Shown here: piece after piece, positions 12,701 through 25,500 of the stretch | Layout: the number at the start of each line of letters is the position of its first letter | Position numbering within the stretch: the stretch's first letter is position 1 | NCBI GenBank assembly: GCA_008931825.1 | Contig: QXVZ01030115.1 | Span: 1-35,625, forward strand | Length of the DNA stretch: 35,625 bases | DNA from: Phallusia fumigata | Lineage: Eukaryota; Chordata; Ascidiacea; Phlebobranchia; Ascidiidae | Direction of reading: 5' to 3' | Made by a program: the position numbers and the translations under genes | Notes under the pieces: generated by a model | What the model saw: only the letters and a program-made list of their open reading frames with translations | The model's database searches: none | What the model was told of the DNA's origin: nothing

Positions 12701-15700
12701 CATTTTTTAGTCAAAACCTCAATTATAACCTGTTTTGACTTTACGTACGCATGCATTACACATTTTCCTGATAACAAATTATATATTTTCGACGTCTTGA
12801 AAAGTTATACCACAAAGCCAAGCCTAAGTGCTAGCGCCCACAACAAACAATAGTGTTGGGTTTACGGGACCTTGACTACAGAAACAAAAGTTGCTTCACA
12901 CGGTTGCTCGCGCGTTGTTGCTCCAATAAGAAAGCGTAAATTAAATCAGTTGTCCACATTCCTTACCGCTAAAGGCATTGTGTGCCCACCTTCTGCTTGC
13001 TGTTTGATTTGAATCTCGAAAAGTTCAAGGCTATGCAGGTAGTTTTTTTCACTTTTTACTGTAGGGGGACGTTGGAAATTTGTTTTTTATGTTGTATCAT
13101 CTAAAGTAACTCGATCACGCATATAGTTTTTATGTTTAAGAAAAATTCATTGCGACACACCTTTCCAAGGAAACGATTGAAAGTTTTGTGCAGCTACATC
13201 CGCTTTAGATGTATCAGACACGACTACTCCAGGACAATGTTTATTCAATACCTTTTTTGTTTTAGATATTTTGCTGTTTAGAGTATTTTCGTTTCTTTGC
13301 CTTTCTGTTTCACTTCTGTTCCCCAAAGACCTAAGTGGTTCCCTCGGTAACATGGAAACATTACTCCCTCCCGTCACGCTCTTGGGCTGGCGATTATGTT
13401 ACGTGGTGATAACTCCACTTTCGTTGTTAGTGCGTTACAGAAAGCAGATAACCTCAGTACAGTAGCAGTGGTTCTTAACCTTTTGTCTTATACCAACCAG
13501 TTCTCGTGGCCCCTTCTGTATTTTCTGGGAAGTAATTATTGTTCTTATTTTTAAATAACAAACGTTTTTTTTAGGTGTTATAAATGTAAATCTAGCACCT
13601 ATATAATTAGACCTGATGATTCAGTCTTTTCGTAACACCTTGAAACAGATATCGTACCCCTGGCCACCACTGTACTGGAGGCACCCGAGCCGGATCGAAA
13701 CCGCTAGCATCAGGCGTGGGTAACTTCCAAAACAATGTTCTGAAGTATCCTTGTCACACAAAATTCCAATGCACTTACGAAGTTTCGGTCCGCACTTGTC
13801 GTGTTCGCAGGTGTCGTTGAATATAAGCTCCGGTTCTCGAAGAAAGGTAAACCTCGGCCTCAGGAATCCTGTGCTTTGGGTCTGCGCAGCCGAAGTTAGT
13901 TCACCCCGGGTCGTGCTAGTCTGGGGCACCTTGCGCTTGATAGTTTTGTTTACAGGTCGCTGGAAAGATTCCACTTTGATCTCAAACGGGGGTAGTGACC
14001 TATACATGACAATATAACCGTTTAGTATAAATGTTTTGAGGAAATACTGCAACAGCACATTTACACTGCAAAACTAACCTTGCCTTAAAAGTTTTAATAG
14101 TTTGTTTTTGTTTTAATTTTTTTATGTTTTTTTTTTGTTTTCCTTCTTTTTAGATGATTTCTTCAGAACATTGACACGTACAATTGCAAAGCTGGTTAAC
14201 TGACACACATAAAGGGGGTGTACACAAATATGCTCAACTTACAATGGCTTTGTTCTGTTTTGTTAACCTAAGGGACAATACCACAATTATGGTACGTCTT
14301 TTGTGACAAGTGATTGTGTAATAGACAAAATGTTAATCATTTTACCCGGCATGCACTTTACGTTGTTATGTTGTCGGGAGTGAAGAGGGCCCCCTAAAAA
14401 TTTCGAAATTGTACATTGAAGTAGGCTACTTCTGAAAAAATCTTGCACAATTTGTTAGGTTACTTGCCCCCCCCTCAGAATTTTGGGCTGGCTACGCTAT
14501 TGTATGTTGTTAGAAATTTTTCCCAAACATTTAAGTCACGTACAATCTGGGGATTTTTCAGTAACCTTACAACGTGTTCAACCGACCCGGCTTCGAAAAA
14601 ATTGGACAGTTGAAAAAAAATGAATCAGATAAATCTGGTTTCTAACATTATTTGACTCCATGTATTAAAACAACGCATGTCAGGTTGGAGAGCGCAGTGC
14701 GCCTCAGATTTTACGAAATCGGTTTTGGCACTTAACATTTGAAGGGTTGGAAAACCGCTAATGGATTCAAAACTTGAACCTCAGAAGAAAGCACCAGCAT
14801 TTCGTTTGTCTGTTTTAAAGGTCACAGGGACTTTTCGAGCAAAATCGATTTCATGCCATATCATGTAATAGGACACCTCTGGAAAGTACCTTCAAAAAGG
14901 AAAAAGTTCTAAAGCCATTACCATTCACCATCATGGATAAGTTAAGTACATGGAAACTTCTTGGAAACGTAATTTTAATTTGTTGCTGCAGATTAAACTT
15001 GTTGCAATATTTTTACGAACAAGAAACTTATGCGACAATGTTATAACCCAGTAGGTAATTTTGCCTTGGGTCAAGTGTATTTATATTTTACAATAAATTT
15101 AAAAAAGCACGGAAAACGAAAAACCAATTTTTTTAGGAGTATAGACGATAAGGAAGCTTATAGCGCTTGACCTTTATTAACATACCCATCAAAATTGCTA
15201 TAACTACCATAATTTCCCACACGTAGTTCAGAAACACATTCTATTGACAATGATCTTTAATCTACACTTCAAATTGAATAGACCCTGTTATAAATTCTCG
15301 CCTTGAGTGATTGCAAAAACAGTTGGTGGTGAAAAATGACGATGTTGCGCGGAAGCTTTGGTCACGAAATACGACTCCAGCGTGTGGCTTGCTGGATGAG
15401 CATTTAGGCGACATGAACGTATTTCCTGTCGCCGTACTCCCGAGAATTGAGAACATTGACGATTTCACAAGGCGGTTTCACTCGCAACGAAGCGTCTTAT
15501 TCCCTTGTGGCTTTATGTTTAATGCTTTCCTTTGTGAAACACACCCTGCTTTAGACGTTGACTGTGCACGAATAGCGACTGGTGTCATGCCTACCTTTCT
15601 GCACGCACGTAACTACGAATATTCTTTGACAGCCCCGCAACGCACAGTTTGGGTCTTAATTACAAACAACGCGCCGAGTTCAGGTGGACTGTCGTCGTAA

Positions 15701-18700
15701 TTTGAAATCGAACTGTTAGTTGCTTTGCTTGAACATGAGTGCCAAAAGCCCGGGCGATTTTGGTGAACGTTTTTTCTTATACTGAGAAATGTTAGTTCAG
15801 AAGAAAACATGTCAAGTTTTTTGGACAAATACAAAGAAATTAGACATGGCGGGAAGCCACCCTGTTGATTGGGAAAATCTCTTTCACAATGCCGCAAAAA
15901 TATACCTGTGTGACCCGTCCACAAATCAAGGACAGCACTTTTAAAAAAGCGATTTATTTACAGAATTGGCGGTTTACCCGATGTATGACGCACAACGGGA
16001 TTAAGGTTGGCTCGTAAACAAGCTTCGACAGTGACAGTTTGGACGGTTAAGAACGTCAAAAAAACTTGCGCAACTGCCTCAAAAGCTGTAATCACAAGCA
16101 AACAAGAAGTCGAAACGAACGCCGGTCAACCAGCCAGTGGGAAGGCGTGGGTTTGCCAAAAACGTTTCGCGCACGCACGGGTGCTTATCAGTGGGGTTTC
16201 GGTCACGTTTTTACAGCAACCACAATGCTTTTCTGCCTTGTGTCCGAACGGTTAGCAGTTTGACTTGTGGTAGCGTTCAGAATATTATCACACGTAGGCG
16301 AAGCTCCATCGCGTATTTTGATTAATGAACAAGTTTCTAAACTCTTCTCTAAGGAAAAAACATTAATTAAAGCCTTTCGAGGTGAAAAAAGGAACACATT
16401 ATCGTACACCTACCAAGAGTGTGTCTGGTGTACAACATTCTGCACAATGCAACATCGTAACAAGACGCCAAAACGACAAGTAGAAAAAGTTTGCAGGTTA
16501 AAATTTAAGTATTGTCACAGTAACACATTTTAACATACTGCCTAAGCAGTGTAAAAGGCGTATGCTGCCGTGAATATTAACAATAGTTATTCTTGTAGTT
16601 GGCCCAAGTTTTTACTCGGCATAATAGCAACTGACGCAGTTGTAAATCATAGGTGTACAATCACAAACAAAGGTGGCATGACTTGCCATACAATCAACCC
16701 ATAGCGTCCTTTGCACAACACAAGTCGTCATTACTTCCGTTATTTATCACCAGGTAATGTTGGTGTTTGTTAGAAGATACAGCTGCGTGGTCAAGACGCC
16801 AAATGCAGGGCACCACTCTGGAAACGTGTTGGGGAACCCGTTTATGTTACATTTTGACGTGATTTTGAGCAAATATTTCATTTCTGGTACAAAGCTTACG
16901 ATTACAAAGGAACATGAGGGGGTCGGCTTTGTAAATGCTTTTTGTTTATTACCCAAAGACTATCTTTTCAACCATACGCGCCTTCGATTTAATGTATTTA
17001 CATATTACTCGGTTTCCGTGCACAGGGTGTGCCGAGAAAATTCTATTTCGTTTGCCCCTGTCACGGCGATGACCAAAAATTGACAACGATGGAATAAGCG
17101 CGGTTCTACCAAAAGAGAAAATTCCAGACAGTGATATTCTCCACACTAGCAGGATTTCCTGTTCCCAGGAGCCAATGCAATTATCAGGCCGCAAAGCACA
17201 ATTCGGTAAAAACGTTCGAACTGCTCCTCTGGTATTATGGATCTCGAAGCACTTAAACAACATGGTTGATCCCAAAAGTGACCGTGCACAACTCAGATAG
17301 TCTTGACACTAGTTCACCCGCATATAGTTAGATTACTAACGAGTTTCGTGCAGTCAACCGTAACAATGTTGGGGCTGGGTAAAGCCCACCTTTAAACTTA
17401 TTTTAACAGTTAAGAAAGAATTATGTTTTTATTTATCTCTTGCTGGTTTACAGCAAACTTTTTGTAAAACAAATCAAACACCTTTTTAGAAATAGCTGCA
17501 CAAAGCCATGGAAGTTACAAGCGTTGCCTATACTGAAGGATGATCCAGATTTTTTTGTTTACTACACGTACGGTAACAATAAAATCTTTTACAGCTTTTT
17601 ATCCCGGTGAAAGGGGGTGACCCAATCTACTAACGTTGGACAAAGCTTCAGAAGGATATTTGTAAATGTGTTTGTGTCAGGTAGTACAGGTCAGCACAAT
17701 GAAACATACGACTCATTAACCTCCAGTAACGCAAACAAACTGCTTCCATTTCCGCGTGGATGTAAACGTCCCGGTGCAATGTTTGAGGCAAAAATAAACC
17801 TCTGTGCTTTAAATCTTTTCATTCGTTGACGCCAATTTACCTGCACCCAATTGTATCTGCTACGACAGAATAGAACCATTTGAATTCATTCCAACTGCAT
17901 GACAAATTGAGAAAAAGCGAAAATAACCAAAGACTAGAAATTTTGCGGTGTTGTTTAAGTATGAAGCCGATCTTGCATCAAATCATAATGTAAAAATCTG
18001 TCTAAGGCAAAGTACACATAAAATCTTAGATTGTTTTTGGTTGGAATTGCCTAATTTTGTAAAGAACCGCGTTTTAGGTCAAGTATGCGATCAAAGTACC
18101 AAATTCCATTAAGGTTGGATTTACAAAACACACGTAGAACAAGTTTGTACATTTACAAAACGCACCTTGCCTGTACAATGTCCTTTAAGTAACTTTGTTA
18201 AGACCAAGGCTGATTAAAAGATACTAGGTACACAGTAACCTGGTATTTTACATTAACAGCTTGAACAAACGATATCATGATAATTTGCCTAATTTATGTG
18301 CGAAATTCACCGGACTAATTCATATTCAAAACCTAAAGTGGAGCAGCAATGTCAACAGGGATCTTCACTGCACTTTGTAATTGTTTTTCATGGTCACAGT
18401 GCGGTTAATCGACTTGCTTTACTTACATAGTTTTACAGAAAGTGATGCCCATTTGAACTGCACCATACGGTCCTGGTGTGTTCTTATGTGCTATAAGGAT
18501 TGCTGGCTTGCTGGCGCTTAAAAGGCGAAATCCTTTGTGTAAGTGTCCAACTAACTACACAAGTTGACTAAATTGTGGTTTGTTTGCAGTGGATTTTTGA
18601 CAGACGTTTATCGGCGTTGTCAAGATAGGCACCAGAAACATATTCCTGAAGAGCGTCTGCTAAATGAAAGTTGTTTCTCTGTTTGTTCTTCCGACGGCGG

Positions 18701-19456
18701 ACTCGAACACTGCCGGCTTGTCACCAAGGGGTTTCTTTTTACGGGACCATTTACCAGTCGGTCCATAAAGTTTAATTGTTCAATTTACAACCGTCGCACA
18801 TCAACCGCCCATGTTATGTTGACTGCGGCGTCTCGGTACAGAAAATTAGCTTTGGGTTCGTGGATTAAAGGGGATATAAAGCGCAATGTCTGGAGAGATA
18901 CATTTGAAATTTATTTCGTAATTTGCTGACTAAATACAACGTTTTTGCCAGCAAGTGTTTTTTTCACGATTGGAAACAAGTGCTGTTTATTGTGTTTTAG
19001 TTAAATGCATTGTTCACCAACAGTGCACAATAGCTCTTAGCAGGGCGAAAGCAACTCTTTTGGCCGAGATGATTGTTGGATCCTTTTGGAGTTTCCAAAC
19101 CGTAACTGAACACTATTTACTGCCACCTTAAATGGGTGTTTTATAGAAACCCTTTTGTGCGTCGCGACGAGGTGCCCACTACTCCAATGCACAAAGCGAA
19201 GCCTTAAAAGTTACAAACCTACTCAAAATCGTTCTGGCGTGTAAATGCCATTGGATGTGGTTTGTTACGACAACACAACACTGTACAAAGCATGAGGAAA
19301 ACCATTGCATCAGTAGGCATGACTTGTTTTACCAACTTACCTATCTTTCCTCAGGGCGTATATGCTTGCAGGCTGGCTGAGAATATGCAGAGTCAACGAA
19401 CAGGTAATGGCAACAGCAACGTACAAGCAAATTTGCAGGCGCCTGTATTTATTCAT
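9799..19456 (-). CDS. Glycosyltransferase family 31 (beta-1,3-galactosyltransferase-like), gene A, 4 exons
   Basis: Predicted Golgi type II membrane enzyme of 376 aa. Exons: 19341-19456, 13779-13999, 11215-11437, 9799-10369; intron phases 2, 1, 2. Exon 1 gives a basic cytoplasmic tail (MNKYRR), a hydrophobic anchor (LQICLYVAVAITCSLTLHIL) and the donor AG/GTAAGT. Exon 2 is the stem, with the trio-wide RPRFTFLREP and a C-x4-C pair. A longer exon 2 (to 14065) also keeps phase; the shorter is preferred because TACTAAAC, a near-consensus branch point, precedes its acceptor. Exon 3 has VNFIKSAAGNFIRRELLRRTWGS, split here as VNFIKSAAGN then FIRRELLRRTWGS, which begins the GT31 fold. Exon 4 has the KTMAGMQWA helix, the metal/nucleotide-sugar motif DDD (214-216, YSSGDDDF), YPKSCLGGFYTT and VDDVW (311-315), equivalent to the EDV motif. 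N-glycosylation sequons are at Asn234, Asn260 and Asn335. The 5.3-kb first intron makes exon 1 the least certain part. Donor and acceptor sugars are unknown. Confidence 0.85.
12451..12517. promoter_or_regulatory. Cluster of CRE/ATF-like motifs in intron 2 of gene A
   Basis: Four octamers close to the CREB/ATF consensus TGACGTCA lie within 67 bp: TGACGCAT (12451-12458), CGACGTCA (12484-12491), TGACGTGA (12495-12502) and TGACGTTA (12510-12517). A short inverted repeat, AGCCGAG at 12425-12431 and CTCGGCT at 12466-12472, overlaps the left edge. Enhancer function is inferred from density and from recurrence in the same intron of genes B and C. Confidence 0.4.
13466..13672. mobile_element. Decayed hAT-type MITE in intron 2 of gene A (probable)
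   Basis: The left end, CAGTGGTTCTTAACCTTTT, is a classic hAT terminus. The subterminal CTCGTGGCCCCTT also recalls hAT elements. The best right end is CCACCACTG at 13664-13672, giving 207 bp with flanking octamers TACAGTAG (13458-13465) and TACTGGAG (13673-13680), 6 of 8 identical. The two ends match well only over the outer 7 bases, so the right boundary is less certain than the left. Confidence 0.55.
14000..19340 (-). other. Large first intron of gene A
   Basis: This 5.3-kb interval lies between the anchor exon and stem exon of gene A, if that pairing is right. It holds a T-rich tract near 14100-14155, a transposon-like fragment near 14388-14505, and chance-like open frames of up to 129 codons (for example 15311-15700 plus and 18564-18929 plus). 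Those frames mostly begin at non-ATG codons and show no domain I recognise. No fourth glycosyltransferase copy or second anchor exon was seen here. Confidence 0.5.
14388..14505. mobile_element. Fragment resembling a short DNA transposon (tentative)
   Basis: A run with GGGCCCCCTAAAAATTTCG on the left and CTCAGAATTTTGGGCTGGCT followed by ACGCT on the right, with a C8 tract between, resembles the termini of small DNA transposons common in marine invertebrate genomes. No matching opposite terminus or target duplication was found, so it is at most a fragment. Confidence 0.3.
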
Positions 19457-20103
19457 GTCTGTCTTGCAAGAAAACAGATTGCACCCTATGTACACTGTCG
19501 CCTGTAAAAAATATATACGACTGAAAATGGGCAAACGAATACAAACTGGACATATGATAAGGCACCAATACAACATCAACGTATGAAAGAGAGTATACCC
19601 GGAATACAATGTACATCATGCTTTGAGTGGTTTCTATAACACCGAAAAAGTTAGAACCTGCTATTTGCGGCCAAAACCAAAGTAACAATTCCCAAGGTGC
19701 TGTGTTCGTGACTCAAGTTGTTGAGGGTAAAACCGGTTTCCTTCACCTCGAATTTGACTTAAACTACTCGATCTAATTCATACGTTTGAACATTGGCATC
19801 CAAAACAAATACACTGGAAATAGCTAAAACACCTGGGAAAAGTTGGTTGGGACCTAACCATTACCCACATGCTGTTTCTGTTTTCTTATTCAGTAATCTT
19901 CATTTAAAGCACAATCTCGTTTTGATGGCATGCTGACTTAAAAACACAAGTAAACTAATTTTCGAAACAGCACAAAACATGTTACAACCTTACAGACGAT
20001 TTGATTGCTCACATCTTTTCCGGTTCTCGTGCGATTGTATCTGCTTGTACACTAAGTTGTTCATCAGGACGCTTTTTCGCATACCGGCATTGCGACGAAT
20101 TAC

Positions 20104-20122
20104 TAACAACAACAACAACAAC
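20104..20122. repeat. (AAC)n microsatellite
   Basis: About six AAC units lie just left of the duplicated contig end. A second AAC run (from 22592) follows the N at 22591, so these trinucleotide tracts may mark difficult assembly positions. Confidence 0.8.
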
Positions 20123-20145
20123 GCACCTGTAAAGTATTTACAGTA

Positions 20146-20364
20146 GTAACGCGAAGAATTTGCAGATAGATCTAAAATTCGAACGTCGACAGTGATTTGA
20201 CCCTGGCAGAACGTCGACAGTGATTTGGACCCTGGCAGAACGTCGCCAGTTACCNGTAACGCGAAGAATTTGCAGATAGATCTAAAATTCGAACGTCGAC
20301 AGTGATTTGACCCTGGCAGAACGTCGACAGTGATTTGGACCCTGGCAGAACGTCGCCAGTTACC
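20146..20364. repeat. Unmerged contig overlap: two identical 109-bp copies around N20255
   Basis: The 109 bases at 20146-20254 are repeated exactly at 20256-20364, with one N between. Exact identity abutting a gap character points to two overlapping contig ends joined without merging, not a biological duplication. Each copy contains a minisatellite-like unit of 28-29 bp (20182-20209, then 20210-20238, then a diverged third start at 20239), which probably prevented the merge. Confidence 0.9.
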
Positions 20365-21851
20365 TGGTACACAGCCAGTATTAATATGTCGCAAATCAAC
20401 AATTTCATCGTTTCGACCTCCTATATGCAAGTGGTCTTTGTCAGGGCTAAAAGTAACTAACACCCTCCCGCATGTGTTGAACGCTAAAAACAACAGCTTG
20501 AGCGTTCAAAAGAAGGTCGAAATTTTAAAAACAAATTTGGAGGAAACACATTGCGATAATATAATTATGGCTAGGCTCTGCTCTCAGGCTAGCATGACGC
20601 TGTAACTGTTGAACGAAACTACATGCATTTTAAAATCCAGGCTGCAGAGCTAAGCTAAATCTAATACGGTATAATTTTCAAGTACCTTGATCTAACAAGG
20701 ATATGTAAAACACCTAAAAACATGTTAACATGTTACCAGTTAAGTATCTGACCTTCGTACTAACTTGTCGAAAGTTACGCAAATACCTTTTCGGGCCAAC
20801 GTAAATTCAAATGTGCGACCTAGAAAAGCATTTTGAACCGAATTAACCCTTTTTATCACTTTTCTGTACATTTTACGCAGGCCGTTTTACCACTATAGAC
20901 GCTCGACTGGAAAACAAATGAGAAAACAAAAGGCCACCAGTTTTTTACGCAACGATGGCCAGGTGATGACCAGCGATTTTCTGCTCTACTGAGCTTCAAG
21001 AACCTGTGTTCTGTCAGAGGGAATGTCTACCAATTTGACACCGCACAAAAGTCGGACTGACTTTAAGCTAGGACTTGCTTTAAACACAGCATGCCACTTT
21101 TGACAAAATTGTTTTACAAAAAACCTGATGTAACGAAGTAAGAGTCGGGATGTTTATGCATCAGAATATAGTCGGTTTTGCATTTGTAGCGTTAACTGCC
21201 GTTGTTTAAACCTACAGATAAACTTGCTGTTGACATTTTTTCACGATAGTTATCCAATCTCAAAACTTGGGCTAAGTTCGCCTTCAAACTACACTTTCAT
21301 GTTTCAACAACTTAGGAAAATCTTTCGCATTCAAAGGACTTGCTGAAGTAAAAAGATTTTAATTTGCAGCAAAATCAAACACAGAACCTAAACTTTTATA
21401 AATCGTGACAGATTGCAAACTGATTTTCGACCGGAAACAGACTTCGTGATTCTGCCTCGTAGCACCAACTAATAACCGAAATAACCGAACCGCCACAAAC
21501 GTAACTGCGTTAAGACTTGCTGCTTGTTATGACCATCACCGTGTTTTCAACCTAACTGAACTACGACGTGTAACAAATCCTCCAAGTACATACAAATCCC
21601 ATTACTGCCTTTCTGCAAAGGTTTGTCAATCACAATTCCACTACCTTCATTGTTCTTCAGAATTCCGACCAACTCCATTGTCCAATTACACGGTAAACAA
21701 AAAAGTTCGGAATTTGTGACCAATCCCCCCTGCGCCAGAACGTTCAAACAAATCGATTCAAGCGAGGAGAATGTCGGCGACGGCGCCTAGATACCCCCAT
21801 TCAATGCTACAACTGGTATTTACGCGGCCCCTTTTCTCTCTCCCCAAATTG

Positions 21852-21884
21852 CGTCACACCCGTGACGTATTCTACATCACGTGA
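21852..21884. promoter_or_regulatory. CRE-like palindrome and E-box in a GC-richer patch
   Basis: CGTCAC (21852-21857) and GTGACG (21862-21867) form a 6-4-6 palindrome. The palindromic E-box TCACGTGA follows at 21877-21884. They lie in an island of higher GC (about 21770-21900) with a CT-rich tract on its left. This might be a promoter or enhancer; it is 2.4 kb upstream of the gene A start codon on the minus strand. Confidence 0.3.
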
Positions 21885-22590
21885 GTTCAACGCAGTCCTA
21901 AAATACATCATATCCCGGCAACCTAAGTTTCTACAAAGGACTGGAAACGTCTATGCGTAATCAAATAAGCCAACCGGCCCCTTGAAGTGCCATATAACCC
22001 TGCTGCGTTTACTTATAACTCTTCGGAAGGAAAATAACTAAAACAACAGGCTGTGGTGACGCAATACAACTAGAATTACGTTTTGTTAGGCGTCCAAAAC
22101 GGTATGGTTCATTGCAGTGCGACACGTATTGGTAAAATAAACAGACAGGTTTATTTTATTTCATTTTTATAGTCGAGCTTCACAGAAAAACGGAAATAAA
22201 ACATATTTGGCTTCAGTGTTGACACGTACAAGACTGCCTGAACCGCGGATGACTGTACATCGTAACATCATTGGGCTTTCCGCCACAGGAATGCAATCCT
22301 TTTATCTCAAGCACATTTTAATCGAATTTGCCAATCATGTAACTTTCTGTACGCTTCACTACCTAAACTGCATTCCAGTGACTATCTTTTCAGTAGCAGG
22401 CTAAACCTTAAGTCATAGGTTTGTCATTTGCAACGTGACGCATTTGCCGACTGACGAACATCATGTGAACATATATAGTGCTTAGAAATGTGACAAATCC
22501 TACTCTAAGAGGCATATGAATCATAAGTCTGCATGCTTTTAGCCCAGCTGCCTTAACAGTACACCGCTACTAAACAGTATTGGTTGCCTT

Positions 22591-22591
22591 N
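22591..22591. other. Single-N assembly join beside an AAC repeat
   Basis: One undetermined base precedes an AAC run. Unlike the other two Ns, no duplicated flank is visible, so the true repeat length and any missing sequence here are unknown. Confidence 0.8.
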
Positions 22592-25500
22592 AACAACAAC
22601 AACAGGATGGAACATGTTTTACAACTCCTTATTTCCCGCATCAATTTTTGCCATACATTACAACATAAAGTCAAAGGAACTACTGACAGTAATGCAGCAA
22701 ACACACGGTTTTTTCAATGTACAATAATGTAGATTTTATATGATTCAATCTATGCTGAGTTTGTTTATGAACAGTCTTGCTTTTGCCACAAAACCCCTTT
22801 CTCAAAATACTTGAAACTGCCCGTCTAAACCGACATTTTCACCTACTTTTATGAAAGACGAAACGACAAAAGCTCGATAACCTCTGACTTGAATGACTTT
22901 ATGTTTATTCTGGGCGCCTGGTCACACACATCTGGCGTCTGGCAAGCGTCCTGCTCTTATCAATCTCAAAATCAGGAACCACCAACCATCTTGTCAGACA
23001 TACTACGGATGTCACGAGGACCGGTAATTTCATCAAATTTGTTGTGTTGTGTTGAAAATCTGGAATTTACGTTGGTTGATTACGTAAAGAGCTGACGTAT
23101 AAGTGACTCATCCGTTGACGCAAAAAGTATGGACTCATGGTAACTGGTCTAGATATGTGGTTGTACACTAATGTGCAAGTAAAGCCTACGGATTTAAGTC
23201 TTAATTTGGTCTTAAAAAATACGTACAAATAAAGAACAGCAGCGTAAATAAGTCAGCAAATTACAAAATTTGTTGGTGCAGCTGTTTTGTATTGGCAACA
23301 TCGATGCGCCTAAATTTCTACCCGCTTCTTGTTTTGCTTGACAAGATTTATTATAAGCCAAGAGGCATTGTTTTTAGCGGAAGAATCTATTATAGTTTTG
23401 ACAAACGAAACCGAAACGTAACCAGTTTTGTAAATAAAAGCAATGAAAGTTACGCAACAGGACTAAAATAAAACTGGTAGCTCAACGCATGTGTTTAATC
23501 ACAATCTTAACCAAGACAAAAGATAAAAACATGGTACCGCGAAAGTTTAGCAATCAACTTATTATATAATATCTGTGATTACTGTTTAAACAAATTGGGT
23601 GTACATTTTAAATTACTGCAAGTTTCATTTGGGCAAACAGGAAACATTTTGCCGAAGACTTAACACACTATATGGATAATCTCGAAAAATCAAACTTTGA
23701 AAACCAACAAACAAACTGCGTATATTTGCAAAAGTATTAACAATCGTTGTACTACCCTTCAGTGCAAAACTGTATCTGAACTCAATCATAAATCTCTGCA
23801 CAACCGAATTCTCAACTAAACAATTCCTTGTTATCTCACATCACAGATTAAGAAGGCTTGTTTAGGCCCAACCACATCAGCTGTCAGGTAAACACGAACT
23901 GCTGCTCTCCAGCACACCCTTTTCGACGCGTTGATAAGGCAAGCAGTCCTTCCATTAGCGCTAGCGAAAGAAGATTGCCGTTGCTTTGCTCCCTGGAGCA
24001 TATTGCGAAATCAAGCAAGCATTCCCAATTGCACGCCGCGCAAGGAAACTATAGTTTGACCACGGCAGGATTAAGTTCCTGCTACAGGTCTAATGGACAT
24101 CAAAGACTTCATTGTCACCATGTGCAATCCAAAATATAAACTTACAAATTTCGTAATCTGCAGGTGAAGCTAATCCTGCTTTTAGTTGCATGTGTGTGTT
24201 GTGAAGGCGTCTCCCCGATTATCTGACCTCTAGAAAAGTCTGCACTGAATTTTCTTACAATTATTGTGTATGCATGTGACCAAACTATTTTATGACTTTT
24301 TAATCAGCAAAATTTAAGTATTGCATCACAACAGCCGTAAATGATATGAGAAAAGCTTCTGTGACGCTGCTTGATGCCCTTAAAAGGTTGCAATTTGCAC
24401 AAAGGTTAATCCGGGCCTTGAACGGAAAGCGTTTGGTAAAGTAGTTTGCAATTTACACACGGGAATTGGCTAAAACCACTGTAGGAATCTTATCACCAGA
24501 AAAGCTTGGCATTTTGCCGATTCAAAAAAAACGAGGAAAATATGAATGGCAATTTGTAATGTCCTTTGTAACGGTAAGAAGCTGTGGTTAAACCTTTTTG
24601 TTTGTGGCTCTTGTGAATTGCACGAATTCATACGCCTGAACGATATGCGCTTTGTGCAGTTGCCTGTTGGTGGTTTACAATTTTTTTCATTTATTGAACT
24701 GTTTGTTTTTGTGTGGCAGAAGAAAGTAAAAGCACTCGCGAAACGTTAGACGTATGGAGTCAAAACAGAATGCACAGGCACATCCGCACAAAACAAAGTC
24801 TGACGTCTTTGACGACAAAGTGTATAACGTAGCAAACACAAAGCAAAGAATTGTCTAAAAATGGCCAGTAAAAGATAATTAAATGTATATGTAACATTTC
24901 ATTAAAAATGTCTTTTTTAAAAACAGTGTCAAAAACCTAGTGGTTACAGACTATTTTAGCCAAAGCAGGTTTTCAAGCAAGTTTGATATAAAGTTCACCC
25001 CATCCAAAGATTAAAAAAGATAAATGACCGGATACAAAAAACTTTGACAAATCATCGATTTGTTCACACTTTTTATAGTTGCAAGATACAACAAATTTGA
25101 AACGCACGTATTTTGCAAAAATACAGAATATAAATTAGCTCACACACTGCACTCATTGCCCGTATCACGGCGGCAAATCATCATTAGGTGTGTCATTGCC
25201 GACTGTCAAATCCATGAGAAAATGCGACGCAGAAGACAGTTCAATGGCACACAATTGTAGCTTAAAACAACTAGGCTTCACTTTACGATGTAAAACCATG
25301 AACCAAGAAACTAGGGAAAACCTAAAGACAGATACATATCTGAATGATTTTATTCCACTATATTGGGATCTTGTAGCTGGAATTACTATGTTGGGAGTAT
25401 GGACACCTTTATTTCACGCCCTATCGATTCTAAATTGTCAAACGTCTTTCAAGTGACGCCCAAAATCGATTATGGGGGCGATTCGAGCATAACGGCGCCA

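Noticed and set aside
13621-13778. Continuation of the gene A stem exon frame to the TGA near 13621
   Set aside because: A consensus donor (C/GTAAGT) ends the exon at 13779, at the same place and phase as in genes B and C; the rest of the frame is intronic read-through and overlaps the hAT-like element.
15311-15700. A 129-codon plus-strand open frame
   Set aside because: It starts at TTG, has no recognised domain or splice context, and lies in the first intron of gene A where several frames of 100-130 codons occur on both strands.
16757-17275. Overlapping 108-codon frames on opposite strands
   Set aside because: Frames open on both strands over the same DNA, lacking a known motif, are what a local shortage of stop codons gives by chance.
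18564-18929. A 121-codon plus-strand frame
   Set aside because: No family resemblance, no convincing start context or promoter, and it lies in a large intron.
19990-20493. A 167-codon minus-strand open frame
   Set aside because: It runs through both identical contig ends and the N at 20255, so its length is an artefact of the unmerged overlap; it resembles no known protein.
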